From assembly GCF_001403875.1 (NCBI RefSeq), contig NZ_LN884298.1, forward strand, positions 558,001-622,000: a DNA stretch of 64,000 nt, read 5' to 3'. The translations under genes were made by a program, and so were the position numbers. The DNA is from Paenibacillus ihumii. GTDB lineage: Bacteria; Bacillota; Bacilli; Paenibacillales; Paenibacillaceae. The first letter of the stretch is position 1. Each line of letters starts with the position of its first letter. The notes below the pieces were generated by a model. The model was not told where the DNA came from. It worked only from the letters and a program-made list of their open reading frames with translations, and searched no databases. Positions 43,683 to 51,240 of this stretch are shown here, piece after piece.

Positions 43683-44567
43683 ATGAAGAAAATGTCTGCA
43701 CTTAAAGAGAAGCAGCATGTTGGTGGAAAAATAAGTAAATGGAATCTATTTTGGCGCTTTCCAATCGTCTGGATGATTGTGGGTACCATCGGCATTATTC
43801 TAGCGGATGCTCTATTCCGGCCATTAGCAGAGCAAGCACGGGGAGTTGCTTCTCTTCTTTTGACACTAACGGCTGGGATTGTGGCCATCATCGTCTATAG
43901 GCTGACGATGAAATACCTGGCTCGTCGGTCAATTCCTGAGATATCAAGAAAACGCGCAGGTATTGAAGCTGGCATGGGATTACTCACTGGAGCTATTTTT
44001 ATCACCATATCCATTTCTATTATTGTTGCTGCGGGAGGCTACTCCTTTCAATGGTCCAGTACTGCGGACACGGGTTCTGTTCTAATATCCTCAGTTACAC
44101 CAGCTTTAAGCGCAGCTATTATTGAGGAGCTTATCTTTCGCGGGCTTATGCTTCAAGCCATTAGTAAGTTGGCGGGAAACGGGGTCTCACTTGCTATAAC
44201 CTCACTATTCTTTGGAATAGCCCATCTTGGGAATACAGGGGCAACCCTATGGAGCGCGTTTGCCATTACCATAGAAGCAGGTATTCTGCTTGGAGCCGCG
44301 TTCTTGTGGCGACGGAACCTATGGTTTGCCATGGGGCTGCATTTTGCCTGGAATGCACTTGAGGCTTTACTTGGTATTCCTGTTTCCGGACACTCTTCAG
44401 CGGGTCTGTTTACTGTGAAAGTGAACGGTGCAGCCATTCTCACAGGGGGAGATTTTGGACTCGAGGGCTCTATTGTTCCGGTGATAGTCAGCCTTCTGAT
44501 TGCCATTCCCATGCTGATTGGCGCTGCACAGAATCGGGTATCGTCGTCCGAAAAGCCTTATATTTAA
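43683..44567 (+). CDS. CPBP-family intramembrane metalloprotease
   Basis: About 294 residues with seven or eight membrane helices and the Abi/CPBP motifs: EELIFRG (motif 1), FGIAHLG (motif 2) and HFAWN (motif 3), giving the predicted metal-binding Glu and His residues. The family processes prenylated or membrane-bound peptides and includes bacteriocin self-immunity proteins. It sits directly downstream of a two-component system, a layout common for peptide-antibiotic response. The ATG at 43683 has GAGGAGG 11 nt upstream; a frame starting at 43602 is longer but lacks a site. Its stop codon is immediately followed by a mini-IS insertion. Confidence 0.85.
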   Translation: MKKMSALKEKQHVGGKISKWNLFWRFPIVWMIVGTIGIILADALFRPLAEQARGVASLLLTLTAGIVAIIVYRLTMKYLARRSIPEISRKRAGIEAGMGLLTGAIFITISISIIVAAGGYSFQWSSTADTGSVLISSVTPALSAAIIEELIFRGLMLQAISKLAGNGVSLAITSLFFGIAHLGNTGATLWSAFAITIEAGILLGAAFLWRRNLWFAMGLHFAWNALEALLGIPVSGHSSAGLFTVKVNGAAILTGGDFGLEGSIVPVIVSLLIAIPMLIGAAQNRVSSSEKPYI

Positions 44568-44570
44568 TAT

Positions 44571-44878
44571 CTCAACTTTCGCACCTCTCGATCAACTACC
44601 CGACAATTGTTTTTTCACGTTACATCCTGCTTGCTTGGCAGCACCGGCAGAGTACGGATCAGCGATCTTTTGGCGACTGTTTTATTTGCTTTGCGATGAA
44701 GTTGGTACAATCGATTGGGCAGTTGCTCTTCAGCAATTGGTCGATATGATCAATGAAATTGCCTCGAGAGCTGGTAAGCGGATGACAGCAATCATTCAAC
44801 GTCAATTACAGCAATGGATCGCTGGTTTGCCCAATTACATCAAGGCATATCTGCCTATTTCATGTTACGAAAGTTGAG
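44571..44878 (+). mobile_element. Internally deleted IS4-like element with intact ends
   Basis: The element starts CTCAACTTTCG and ends CGAAAGTTGAG (perfect 11-bp terminal inverted repeats) and is only 308 bp. TTAATA stands at 44564-44569 and again at 44879-44884, a probable target duplication (one extra base on the left). Inside, a plus-strand frame ending just before the right end encodes the tail of an IS4-type transposase (WAVALQQLVDMINEI and QWIAGLPNYIKAYLPI). It would need a transposase in trans. Confidence 0.75.
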
Positions 44879-44930
44879 TTAATAAAACTACTCTTATTAA
44901 TGAGGTGAGATTATCAAAAAGGTGAGAAGG

Positions 44931-45947
44931 ATGTTGGTATATTCGGGGGCAGCTATTATATTGCTTGTTGGGTTAGCGTTGTTTTTTCCCACTTGGACTC
45001 CCAAGATAGAGGGCAAAAACAGCATAAGCATACTTGAGCAAGTCGAAATTAACGGCACAGGTCATGAACTTCTGATACGAGGTCAGGATAAGAGCAATCC
45101 GGTTGTTATTTTTGTACACGGAGGTCCGGCGGTTTCAGAAATCCCCTATGCCACCAAGTACCAAGATCTGCTGGAGAAGGACTTTACGGTTGTCCGATAT
45201 GACCAACGAGCCAGCGGAAAATCTTATCACTTTGGAGAGGACTATTCCAATCTTTCGACAGATCTATTAGTAAAGGATTTATTGATTTTGACGGATTACA
45301 TTTCGGCTCGTTTGAATCAAGAGAAGGTCATCCTCGTCGGACATTCCTCCGGAACGTATATTGGCATACAGGCGGCACAGCAAGCTCCTGATAAATACGA
45401 AGCCTATATTGGCATCGGACAGGTATCTAATATTGTTGATAGCGAATGGGATAGTATGAATTATGTGATTGATCAAGCGAAACAAAGCGGTAATACGACC
45501 GACGTTCAATATTTGCAAGGGTTAACCGAACAAGTCCGAAACGGGACTGCGTTAGTACCTCGCCAATATGTTCACAAATATGGAGGTGCCGCAAGACTGA
45601 TCGATGCTGAGGCGGATATGGAACAAGGGTTATGGTTTGGACCTGAGTATAACTTATTAGATCGCATCCGTTATAACCGTGGTGCAGCTTACTCACAAGG
45701 CATTTTAATTCGGCAAGCCCTTGCAGAGCCTCTGCCTACAATCGTTACGAAACTTGAGATACCAGTATATTTTATCATGGGACAGTATGATTACATGACT
45801 TCCGCAAAATCGGCCAAAGCATACTTCGATCAAATTGAGGCGAGTTCAAAGGAATTTATAACATACGAGCAATCTGCTCATTATCCACAATTTGAAGATA
45901 AAGAGACATTTTCCAAGTGGATGGTGGATTCATTCGTTCAACAATAG
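44931..45947 (+). CDS. Membrane-anchored alpha/beta hydrolase
   Basis: About 338 residues. An N-terminal hydrophobic segment (about 5-22) anchors or exports the protein. The hydrolase fold follows with the oxyanion motif VIFVHGGPA, the nucleophile elbow VGHSSGTYIG, an acid in YFIMGQYDYMT and the histidine in SAHYPQF near the end. The style is that of proline iminopeptidase-like enzymes. Substrate unknown. The ATG at 44931 follows AAGGTGAGAAGG and is preferred; a GTG 9 nt upstream is the alternative. Confidence 0.82.
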   Translation: MLVYSGAAIILLVGLALFFPTWTPKIEGKNSISILEQVEINGTGHELLIRGQDKSNPVVIFVHGGPAVSEIPYATKYQDLLEKDFTVVRYDQRASGKSYHFGEDYSNLSTDLLVKDLLILTDYISARLNQEKVILVGHSSGTYIGIQAAQQAPDKYEAYIGIGQVSNIVDSEWDSMNYVIDQAKQSGNTTDVQYLQGLTEQVRNGTALVPRQYVHKYGGAARLIDAEADMEQGLWFGPEYNLLDRIRYNRGAAYSQGILIRQALAEPLPTIVTKLEIPVYFIMGQYDYMTSAKSAKAYFDQIEASSKEFITYEQSAHYPQFEDKETFSKWMVDSFVQQ

Positions 45948-46032
45948 TGCGAAAGGTCAGTTTTATGGTTGCAGCAATTTTTCCGAAGTGCTACAACTGT
46001 TCTATTTGTATAATAATTCAGTATAAAAATCG

Positions 46033-46060
46033 AAGCCGTTCCTTCCAGGAGCGGCTTTTT
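46033..46060 (+). terminator. Intrinsic terminator after the hydrolase gene
   Basis: AAGCCGTTCC, 5-nt loop, GGAGCGGCTT (one bulge-like mismatch) and a T run, about 85 nt after the hydrolase stop codon. Confidence 0.75.
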
Positions 46061-46068
46061 ATTTTGAC

Positions 46069-46302
46069 AAACGGAGCGCGTTGGACTCGGGCCTTATGTC
46101 CATGCAACTAATGCTTGTAGCTCGCGCCCACGGCTATGACACCAACCCAATGGCGGGTTATGACAAGGATCGAATCGCGGAGGTCTTTCACTTGGACAAG
46201 GAGCGGTTCCAGCCGGTCATGCTGCTTTCGATCGGTAAAGCGAGCAAAGAAGGCTATCCTTCCTACCGATTACCAGTAGATACGATTGCCACTTGGGCAT
46301 GA
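46069..46302 (+). pseudogene. C-terminal third of a nitroreductase
   Basis: Codons from about 46069 read ALDSGLMSMQLMLVARAHGY, then PMAGYDKDRIAEVFHLDKER and LLSIGKASKEGYPSYRLP to a stop at 46302. This is the end of a YdgI/YodC-type FMN nitroreductase, normally about 200 residues. The frame starts right after the terminator of the neighbouring gene with no ribosome site and no FMN-binding N-terminus, so the gene has been truncated by a deletion. Confidence 0.7.
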
Positions 46303-46429
46303 TCGGACTTTTAGCAACGCGAAGTCCTAGTGCTTCGCGGATTCCTCGAGTATTCATGCCCGCAGAGACAATTCAAACGAATGGCGGCCCTATGGCCGCC
46401 AAATGCTTATTTGAATATTATAAAGCATC

Positions 46430-46999
46430 TTAATAATCGAGCAGACGTCCAAAATCATTCCATTGACCGTACATTTTGTTTGCTCTCGTGTTCGTTATGA
46501 ATTTATCTAATCTGCTCCTAAACAATTCCGGTTGATTCTTGGCACTTTGTATCGTGTCAATCCGAACCCTTCTATATAGATTCGGAAATGCCCTGAAGTG
46601 ATCATATACTTGCTGATCCTCTTTTATCCGCTGCTCAATCACCTCATCTATTTTAAATGATCGGGGATCCAGATCAGGCAATACCCTTCTTCCTTCTTCT
46701 GTCATCATCCCTAACTTTTCAAGGCGGCGGACGCGTTCTTTGTTCAATTCCGTCCATGGGCTCTTTTTGCTCCTAGGAGAAAGCCTCTGAGCCAACTCTG
46801 TTTCGGAAATTTTCTTTTTGACTCCATCGATCCATCCAAAGCACAGCGCTTCCTCAACTGCGTCCAAATATAACACCTTATCTGGAATAGGCCTCATACA
46901 AACCAAGACCCAGCATGACTTTTCAGTCCTACCGTTTTCCTGCAGCCAAATCCGAAGATCTTTTCTCGATTTTGCCGGCAGCAACCTTTCAATTTCCAT
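46430..46999 (-). CDS. YdeI/OmpD-associated family protein
   Basis: A 189-residue soluble protein with the YdeI family pattern: a block around DAVEEALCFGWIDGVKKK, then RLSPRSKKSPWTELNKERV, followed by RLEKLGMM. Family members have been linked to bacteriocin or stress protection, but no biochemical activity is established that I can cite. The start overlaps the stop region of the upstream VOC gene by 11 nt, so the two are probably co-translated and co-controlled by the divergent WYL regulator. Confidence 0.8.
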   Translation of the reverse strand: MEIERLLPAKSRKDLRIWLQENGRTEKSCWVLVCMRPIPDKVLYLDAVEEALCFGWIDGVKKKISETELAQRLSPRSKKSPWTELNKERVRRLEKLGMMTEEGRRVLPDLDPRSFKIDEVIEQRIKEDQQVYDHFRAFPNLYRRVRIDTIQSAKNQPELFRSRLDKFITNTRANKMYGQWNDFGRLLDY

Positions 47000-47459
47000 G
47001 GCTGCTCAAAATCACTTGATCAAGAAACCTATCGGCGTCACTATTAAACTTCCAGCAAACCCCAAACCTATCCACCAGCATTCCGAAGCAGGATGACCAC
47101 GGAGTATTGGATAACGGCGTGATCACATGACCGTCTGCCGATAGATGATTAAAGTAAATCTCCAGTTTTTGTTTATCCTCATAGACTAAACTGATCCATA
47201 CATTGTTTCCTTTCATCAACTCACCCGTCACGCTCTTCATGGAAGGCAGCAAATCCGACATCATGATTTTCCCGCCCGCGAATTCGATCGAAGATTCCAT
47301 AATCATATTCAACTCCGCTTCGGATAGAGGGTAGCTCGGATCTTGCGGAAAGTTCTTGTATCTAACCTTTTTCACTTCAGTTGCCTGTAAGGCCTCTGAA
47401 TAAAAATCTATCGCTTGTTCCGTAACCCCATCAAAATTCAAATACGCGATCGCTGACAT
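46989..47459 (-). CDS. VOC superfamily (PhnB-like) protein
   Basis: A 156-residue glyoxalase-fold protein: AYLNFDGVTEQAIDFYSEAL opening, EFAGGKIMMSD in the middle and SCFGMLVDRFGVCWKFN at the end, the typical PhnB/YjdN outline. It could bind a metal or small ligand; function unknown. First gene of a two-gene operon transcribed away from the WYL regulator, with AGGAGG 7 nt before the ATG. Confidence 0.82.
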   Translation of the reverse strand: MSAIAYLNFDGVTEQAIDFYSEALQATEVKKVRYKNFPQDPSYPLSEAELNMIMESSIEFAGGKIMMSDLLPSMKSVTGELMKGNNVWISLVYEDKQKLEIYFNHLSADGHVITPLSNTPWSSCFGMLVDRFGVCWKFNSDADRFLDQVILSSHGN

Positions 47460-47491
47460 TAAGCAAAACCTCCTTCTTGTGATACATGTAG

Positions 47492-47525
47492 TATAATGGA
47501 TAAAAGGTGACAGCTTAGTGTCACC
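47492..47525 (+). promoter_or_regulatory. TATAAT box and palindromic operator at the WYL regulator
   Basis: A consensus TATAAT (47492-47497) is followed 8 bp later by GGTGACA-GCTTAG-TGTCACC (47506-47525), a perfect 7-bp dyad placed over the likely start site of the plus-strand regulator gene. Such placement fits repression by roadblock, probably autoregulation. Confidence 0.65.
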
Positions 47526-47557
47526 ATTCTGAAATCATGTAGAAAAAGAGGGCAATT

Positions 47558-48469
47558 ATGGACAAAGTGGAGAGACTTATTTCGATTATCATGATCTTGC
47601 TGAAAAAAGAGATTGTTTCTGCAAAGGAATTCTCACAACTATTCAATGTTTCCAAACGAACGATCCTTCGCGATATGGAAGTATTGAGCTTATCGAACAT
47701 CCCAATCTACTCTGTTCATGGGGTGAATGGCGGCTACGGCATCATGGATGAATACAAGGTTGATAAACGGCTGTTAAGCAGCTCCGATTTAGAGAATATA
47801 TTGACTGCGCTCGGCGGATTGGAACAAATCCTCCTTACGGAAGAAGTTGAAAGAACAATTAAAAAAATAGAGGCCATGGTCAGTCCATTGTCTCTGAATC
47901 GTTCCATTCAACTGTCGTTTTATGATTGGGAAGGTCGGTCCGAAATTCTTGAAACCTTAAAGACGTGTCAAGAATCCATTTTAAAGAAAAGGCTGCTTTC
48001 GTTTGATTATACGGACAAGGACGGGGCTGTAACGAATAGAAGAGTCGAACCCTATGAGCTGCATTTTAGCGAATCGAGTTGGTACTTGAAAGGATTCTGT
48101 TTACATCGACAGGGATATCGAACATTCAAATTATCTCGGATTGATCATATTGCTGTAGATGAACATGCGTTTCACCCTAGAGACGATTGGTCAGCGCAAG
48201 GACACGAAGTAAGTTATCTACCGCAACTCGTCGCGATTAAGGCATGGATATCGCCAAGCATAAGGGATCAAATCATCGAAAGGTATGGTCGAAGGAGTAT
48301 TGAAGATCATCGTTCTGGATTTTTATTAGCAACCATTTATGTCCCCCAAAACCCTACGGGATTTCAATTCTTAGCGAGCTTTGGCACTCATCTAAAAGTT
48401 GTAGAACCCAAAACTTATGTTGAAGACTTTCGCAATTATTTATATCAAATGATGGAGAACTATTCTTGA
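47558..48469 (+). CDS. DeoR/YafY-type regulator with WYL domain
   Basis: A 303-residue regulator. Residues 1-60 form a helix-turn-helix of HTH_11 type (EIVSAKEFSQLFNVSKRTIL), and residues about 135-300 carry a WYL ligand-sensing domain (LSFDYTDKDGAVTNRRVEPY, SSWYLKGFCLHRQGYRTFKL and a WCX tail). WYL proteins bind nucleotides or small ligands to alter DNA binding. It is divergent from the VOC/YdeI pair and has a perfect palindrome in its own promoter. A ribosome site of weak AGGGCAA type precedes the ATG. Confidence 0.87.
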   Translation: MDKVERLISIIMILLKKEIVSAKEFSQLFNVSKRTILRDMEVLSLSNIPIYSVHGVNGGYGIMDEYKVDKRLLSSSDLENILTALGGLEQILLTEEVERTIKKIEAMVSPLSLNRSIQLSFYDWEGRSEILETLKTCQESILKKRLLSFDYTDKDGAVTNRRVEPYELHFSESSWYLKGFCLHRQGYRTFKLSRIDHIAVDEHAFHPRDDWSAQGHEVSYLPQLVAIKAWISPSIRDQIIERYGRRSIEDHRSGFLLATIYVPQNPTGFQFLASFGTHLKVVEPKTYVEDFRNYLYQMMENYS

Positions 48470-48585
48470 TAAGGTCTCTTCTTGGCATATATGACCGATT
48501 CCACATGTATTAACAATTTGAAACTGCGCGGCTGTCTTCCGCAGTCGCACTGGTTGGCTATGAGTGCAGCACGATCTCGACTGCT

Positions 48586-48697
48586 CTAGATAGCCGAATG
48601 GCCTTTCGTCATATCTATACCATTTTGAATTACATTATCTCTATGTGCTATTGTATTTACAAGTGCTTCTCTACAGGCCAATTCTGGATAGATGTAT
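48586..48697 (-). pseudogene. Fragment of an AlbA_2/ATP-binding DNA-recruiting protein
   Basis: The minus strand reads IYPELACREALVNTIAHRD, the conserved YPExAxREAxVNAxxHRD helix of the C-terminal ATPase-like part of AlbA_2-type proteins, then runs to a stop at 48586. Nothing upstream continues it. It is a short scar between the WYL and SDR genes. Confidence 0.5.
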
Positions 48698-48719
48698 TTT
48701 TAACAGGATAGCGGCTCGG

Positions 48720-49574
48720 TTAGTAATTTGTCAGCCCTTCGCACAAGGTCCACAGTTTCTTTCCCGCTCCATCCTCATACTTGGTGTGAATCGGTACGAT
48801 CTGCTTCTTATCATCGAAGAACACGCCATTTGCGCGCTCTATTTCTTTCGCAGACGCCAGATAAACCCCGATCTCGCATTTCTGCTTTGCACTTGCGTTC
48901 ATGAGAGGTGCAGCGACCCTCAAGTACCAAGGCGCGTTCCTCGCAAGATTGGATTTCACAAATCCCGGGTAAAAAGCATTGGAGGTCACTCCCGTTCCTT
49001 CCAAACGCTTTGCCAATTCGAAAGCAAATAATGTCCTGGCGAACAGCGACTGGCTGGTTGCACGCATCGTGCTATACTGGTGCTCCATTTGAATATCATC
49101 GAAGTTAATGATGGGATTCTTCATAAATCTAGGGTTACCCGACACTGTGATGACGCGCGCTGGACCGCTTTCTTGGAGAATGTCGAGCAACTGGTTAGTC
49201 AGCAGATAATGACTATGCACATTGACCGCGAACATACGATCAATCCCCTCAGCCGTCAATTCCTTCTTAAAATAGACTGCACCACAAGCATTTATAAGCA
49301 CGTGCAATTGATCATACTTCCGCTTGTATACGTCGCAGACTTCCCGGATCGATGACTGTAGGGAAAGATCTGCCGCCACCCAATCTACCCTGTTGTTGCC
49401 TGTGGCTTCCGAAATATCCTTTAATGCAGCTTGCCCACGCTCCGCACTCCTGCTGATGATCACGATCTTGGCGCCAAGTCTGGCTAGTCCCGTTGCGATT
49501 GCTTTTCCTACTCCGGATGTTCCCCCGGAAATTAAAAATACTCTGTTTTCAATATCCGTCCGTGTTTCGTTCAT
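48720..49574 (-). CDS. Short-chain dehydrogenase-like protein lacking catalytic Tyr/Lys
   Basis: A 284-residue SDR of the retinol-dehydrogenase style. The cofactor loop GGTSGVGKAIA (about 17-27) and the LINACG strand are present. At the catalytic helix the expected AYGQSKLAN reads ATSQSLFAR, so Tyr and Lys of the YxxxK motif are replaced by Thr and Leu. Unless the alignment is off, it cannot do normal hydride transfer and may bind NAD(P) in a regulatory role. The ATG has GGGGGAGAG upstream. It is divergent from a TetR gene with shared operators, and its long leader contains a strong RNA structure. Confidence 0.8.
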   Translation of the reverse strand: MNETRTDIENRVFLISGGTSGVGKAIATGLARLGAKIVIISRSAERGQAALKDISEATGNNRVDWVAADLSLQSSIREVCDVYKRKYDQLHVLINACGAVYFKKELTAEGIDRMFAVNVHSHYLLTNQLLDILQESGPARVITVSGNPRFMKNPIINFDDIQMEHQYSTMRATSQSLFARTLFAFELAKRLEGTGVTSNAFYPGFVKSNLARNAPWYLRVAAPLMNASAKQKCEIGVYLASAKEIERANGVFFDDKKQIVPIHTKYEDGAGKKLWTLCEGLTNY

Positions 49575-49650
49575 CGTCTCTCCCCCTTATACGCAACAGT
49601 AAAAACCTTCGCGAACCTACAAGTTTGACTCTGCCTAGGTGGTAGTAGGT

Positions 49651-49746
49651 GGCTCATTCCGTCGAAGACGGTTAGCCGTGTGTTCGTGGAAGCCTAATCG
49701 TGTCCGTCAGCGATAAGCAGTAACGATTAGTATGGCTAAGTGAGCC
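49651..49746 (-). ncRNA. Unclassified multi-stem structure in the SDR leader
   Basis: Nested pairings within 96 nt: outer GGCTCA/TGAGCC (49651-49656 with 49741-49746), a CCGTC-GAA-GACGG hairpin (49659-49671), TTAGCC/GGCTAA (49672-49677 with 49734-49739) and an inner CTAATCG/CGATTAG (49694-49700 with 49724-49730). The helices fit one branched fold without conflict. It lies between the predicted SDR promoter and its start codon, so it is transcribed in the 5' leader. No known riboswitch class fits. Confidence 0.5.
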
Positions 49747-49794
49747 GAGTACTGTTATTTTCATTGTGTATTCACCCTCTTTTTGATAAAATAG

Positions 49795-49870
49795 TGTCAC
49801 AAACTGACATTTGAAGTTATTGTATACCTGTGGGTTTTTTAATGTCAAGAAAAAATGTCAGAGACTGACT
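49795..49870. promoter_or_regulatory. Divergent promoter with two TetR-type operators
   Basis: TGTCA-CAAAC-TGACA (49795-49809) and TGTCA-GAGAC-TGACT (49856-49870) share 5-bp arms and a 5-nt spacer. Between them the minus strand has TTGACA (49843-49848) and TACAAT 18 bp further on, a good promoter for the SDR gene. One operator sits near its start site and the other before the TetR gene. Confidence 0.7.
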
Positions 49871-49914
49871 ATTTTATTTTTATTCCATTAACCACATAAA
49901 TAGGAATGATGAAC

Positions 49915-50466
49915 ATGAAAAGCAAAGAAAAATTACAGGCGGCGGCCGTTAAATTATTTATGGAAAAGGGCTATGAAAACACGACTGTACAGGAGATTGC
50001 GAGTCTTGCGGGTGTGACGGAGCGAACTTTTTTCCGTCAGTTCAAGGACAAGTCGGACGTGCTTTTTGACACGAACAATGAGCTGGGGCAGTGGGTAGCG
50101 GCATTTATCACAGATAATTTAAACGTTGAGACAAAACCGCTGAAGCTAGCGGTTGAAGGCTTTGTATCGAATTCCGAGTTTTTCGAAAGCTCGCGAGAGA
50201 GGGTACTAGCGCGGAATCAAATTATTCAGAGCCACTCTGATCTGCAGGAACGAGAGCTGTTGAAGGGGCAAGTGCTCATTGCGTCTATCACAAGCTCGTT
50301 ATCTGCCAAATATGATAGCAATCTGTCAGAACTGGCCGCGCGATTTGCAGTAGAAATTTTTCATATGGCATACAATAAATGGATTTCAAACGCTGAGATA
50401 AGCCTTGCGGAGCAGCTGCTCGCCGTTTATGAGTTGTATGAGAACTCATTTTGTTGCGTGGATTAA
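49915..50466 (+). CDS. TetR-family repressor
   Basis: A 183-residue regulator. The N-terminal helix-turn-helix reads KLQAAAVKLFMEKGYENTTV and EIASLAGVTERTFFRQFKDK, a standard TetR DNA-binding domain; the helical C-terminal part binds an unknown ligand. The ATG at 49915 lies 9 nt after AGGA; two other in-frame ATGs (49906, 49909) are too close to that site. It likely represses itself and the divergent SDR gene through the paired TGTCA palindromes. Confidence 0.88.
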   Translation: MKSKEKLQAAAVKLFMEKGYENTTVQEIASLAGVTERTFFRQFKDKSDVLFDTNNELGQWVAAFITDNLNVETKPLKLAVEGFVSNSEFFESSRERVLARNQIIQSHSDLQERELLKGQVLIASITSSLSAKYDSNLSELAARFAVEIFHMAYNKWISNAEISLAEQLLAVYELYENSFCCVD

Positions 50467-50477
50467 AACTGCAACAA

Positions 50478-50503
50478 TTTCGGCGTCACTTATGATACGG
50501 TTC
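50478..50503 (+). repeat. rlmH-type att-like repeat (copy 2)
   Basis: TTTCGGCGTCACTTATGATA then CGGTTC. The core TTATGATACGGTTC is identical to the rlmH end. The right arm seen in other copies is missing. It begins 11 nt after the TetR stop codon. Confidence 0.65.
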
Positions 50504-50524
50504 ACAATATTTGATCGATCAACT

Positions 50525-50802
50525 TCAAATAACTTGACCTTTATACTGAGACTGTTCAAGATAGGCAAGGATCGTTAGAAGATTCATCTGACAAAACATA
50601 TCCTCCCCAAACCATAAAACAATATAGTCATAGCTTTTCTCAAACAGATGATTTAGGGCGTTATTACCTTGTTCCTGTAACTTTCTTCAGATTCATTATG
50701 TCCTGCCGCTCTTGTTTGAATAAATGCATAATCGAAAATAGATGCCGTCGTCGCATTTACACACATTGCTTCATTGAACGGTGCATAATCAGCATCTCCC
50801 AT
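50525..50802 (-). pseudogene. Frameshifted remnant of an unknown (DUF1835-like) protein
   Basis: From an ATG at 50802 the minus strand reads GDADYAPFNEAMCVNA and FDYAFIQTRAAGHNESEESY. A frameshift at about 50665 then moves the frame to NHLFEKSYDYIVLWFGEDMF and CQMNLLTILAYLEQSQYKG, ending at 50525. The WFGEDMFCQMN block resembles DUF1835-type proteins. The frame break and missing N-terminus make it non-functional. Confidence 0.45.
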
Positions 50803-50882
50803 AAGCTTGTTTCACGGTGAAAAGGCCTTTAGAAAGGTCTATATATCAGCTTAGAATCACATGGCATAGACGCCCTACAGCC

Positions 50883-51072
50883 ACACAAAGCGAAAGTAGT
50901 CTATGAACTAAGGAACGAATTCTCGCTGAAGGCACTTCTAGAGCTAGCAGCGATTCCTCGCAGTACCTATTATTACGTGATTAAAACGTTCGACAAGCCA
51001 GACAAGGATGCTGAGTTGAATGAAGCAGAGGGGGCTTTTTGTGTTCCTAGCAAAATAGTTCGTAGTAAGTAG
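50883..51072 (+). pseudogene. IS3-family orfB N-terminal fragment
   Basis: Codons read KAKVVYELRNEFSLKALLEL, then AAIPRSTYYYVIKTFDKPDK, the helix-turn-helix opening of IS3-type transposase B proteins. It ends at a stop (51072) with no integrase core. No terminal repeats seen. Differs from the IS3 remnant at 9.7-10.4 kb. Confidence 0.65.
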
Positions 51073-51240
51073 AAGATTATGATAGCAATCTAATTTTTTA
51101 TATCGTATGATTCTTCACATACAATAAGATTTTACATTAATAAGCTTCATAACATATATCTTATTACACTTTAGGGGAATAAGGCGTACTGCGGATTATT
51201 TATATTTTCCATAAGGGAGTTATTTCGGAATGGAGAGACT

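Noticed and set aside
44518..44877. A 119-residue plus-strand protein over the end of the CPBP gene
   Set aside because: Its second half is the transposase tail of the mini-IS and its first half is out-of-frame CPBP sequence.
49621..49760. Integron attC-like palindrome near 49.7 kb
   Set aside because: The nested arms do not show the attC R/L box consensus and no integrase is present; a leader RNA structure explains it better.
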